The notes beneath the pieces are model-generated. The model saw only the letters and a list, made by a program, of their open reading frames with translations, did no database searches and was not told the DNA's origin. 5,221 bases of DNA from Planctomycetota bacterium (GTDB taxonomy: Bacteria > Planctomycetota > SBBH01 > JACQRN01): positions 1 to 5,221 of the forward strand of contig JACQRN010000073.1 of the NCBI GenBank assembly GCA_016206515.1, given 5' to 3'. Position 1 is the first letter of the stretch. Each line of letters opens with the position of its first letter. The translations under genes were made by a program, and so were the position numbers. Shown one piece after another: positions 4,983 to 5,221 of this stretch.

Positions 4983-5221
4983 CCTCGGCAGCCGGCACGG
5001 CGGCGGTGCGGTCGCCCGAATCTGTCCGGCCCCGCCTGTAGTCTCGCCTTTGTGCCCGCGAACCTTTCGTTCAGCGCGCATGCCCTGGACCAGGGGGCGC
5101 GGCCAATACCGTTCGGCACGTTTCATGCGTAGTCGTCACTCGCGCTTCTGATGTGTCCCGGCGGGTCTTCTGCAGGCAGGGAATGGCGGGGTCCTGGGTT
5201 CCGGGTGAGATGAAGAGACGA
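4983..5221. other. Downstream non-coding stretch
   Basis: I see no gene here: frames on both strands lack recognisable motifs. A GC-rich imperfect hairpin (GCAC 4995-4998 with GTGC 5006-5009) follows the toxin gene but has no T-run, so it is a poor terminator candidate. Confidence 0.4.
5083..5095. repeat. 13-bp palindrome
   Basis: CCCTGG-A-CCAGGG is a perfect palindrome around a single central base, in the non-coding stretch after the toxin gene. It has the shape of a dimer-binding site, but no neighbouring promoter gives it a meaning. Confidence 0.3.

Overview
This is a GC-rich bacterial window. Sampled lines are about 70-73% G+C in the left part and 62-65% in the right-hand genes. Start codons are often GTG and genes overlap by 4 bases. 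The phylum cannot be named from the sequence; a high-GC soil or sediment lineage is plausible.

The left 3.2 kb is one minus-strand operon of proton-pumping membrane-arm subunits of respiratory complex I (NADH:quinone oxidoreductase), in the order nuoL-like, nuoM, nuoN. The genes are joined by ATGA and GTGA stop/start overlaps, and nuoN runs off the left edge. The operon starts at nuoL; no nuoK or other complex I gene lies upstream. The nuoL-like product is only about 249 residues, against roughly 600-700 for the family. It keeps the N-terminal helices and the C-terminal arm, but the whole antiporter core is missing in frame. NuoN is full-looking as far as it goes, but the TM5 glutamate and TM7 lysine of the family are both replaced (Ala145, Thr223). 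NuoM keeps its key lysines and TM12 glutamate, with Asp instead of Glu in TM5. Together they suggest a complex I variant with one complete proton channel among its three antiporter-type subunits. This is the main candidate for something undescribed.

A roughly 190-base divergent intergenic region separates the operon from two small plus-strand modules. The first (3394-4160) is a 67-residue helical protein overlapping a 188-residue minimal nucleotidyltransferase, arranged like a toxin-antitoxin or MNT-type pair. The second (4458-4982) is a RelB/ParD-like ribbon-helix-helix antitoxin with a RelE/ParE-family toxin. It is preceded by a promoter whose -10 overlaps a small palindrome and repeat that could be the autoregulatory operator.

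Between the modules lies a lower-GC stretch of about 300 bases (about 56%) with inverted repeats and no recognisable gene. The last 239 bases hold no gene I can support.
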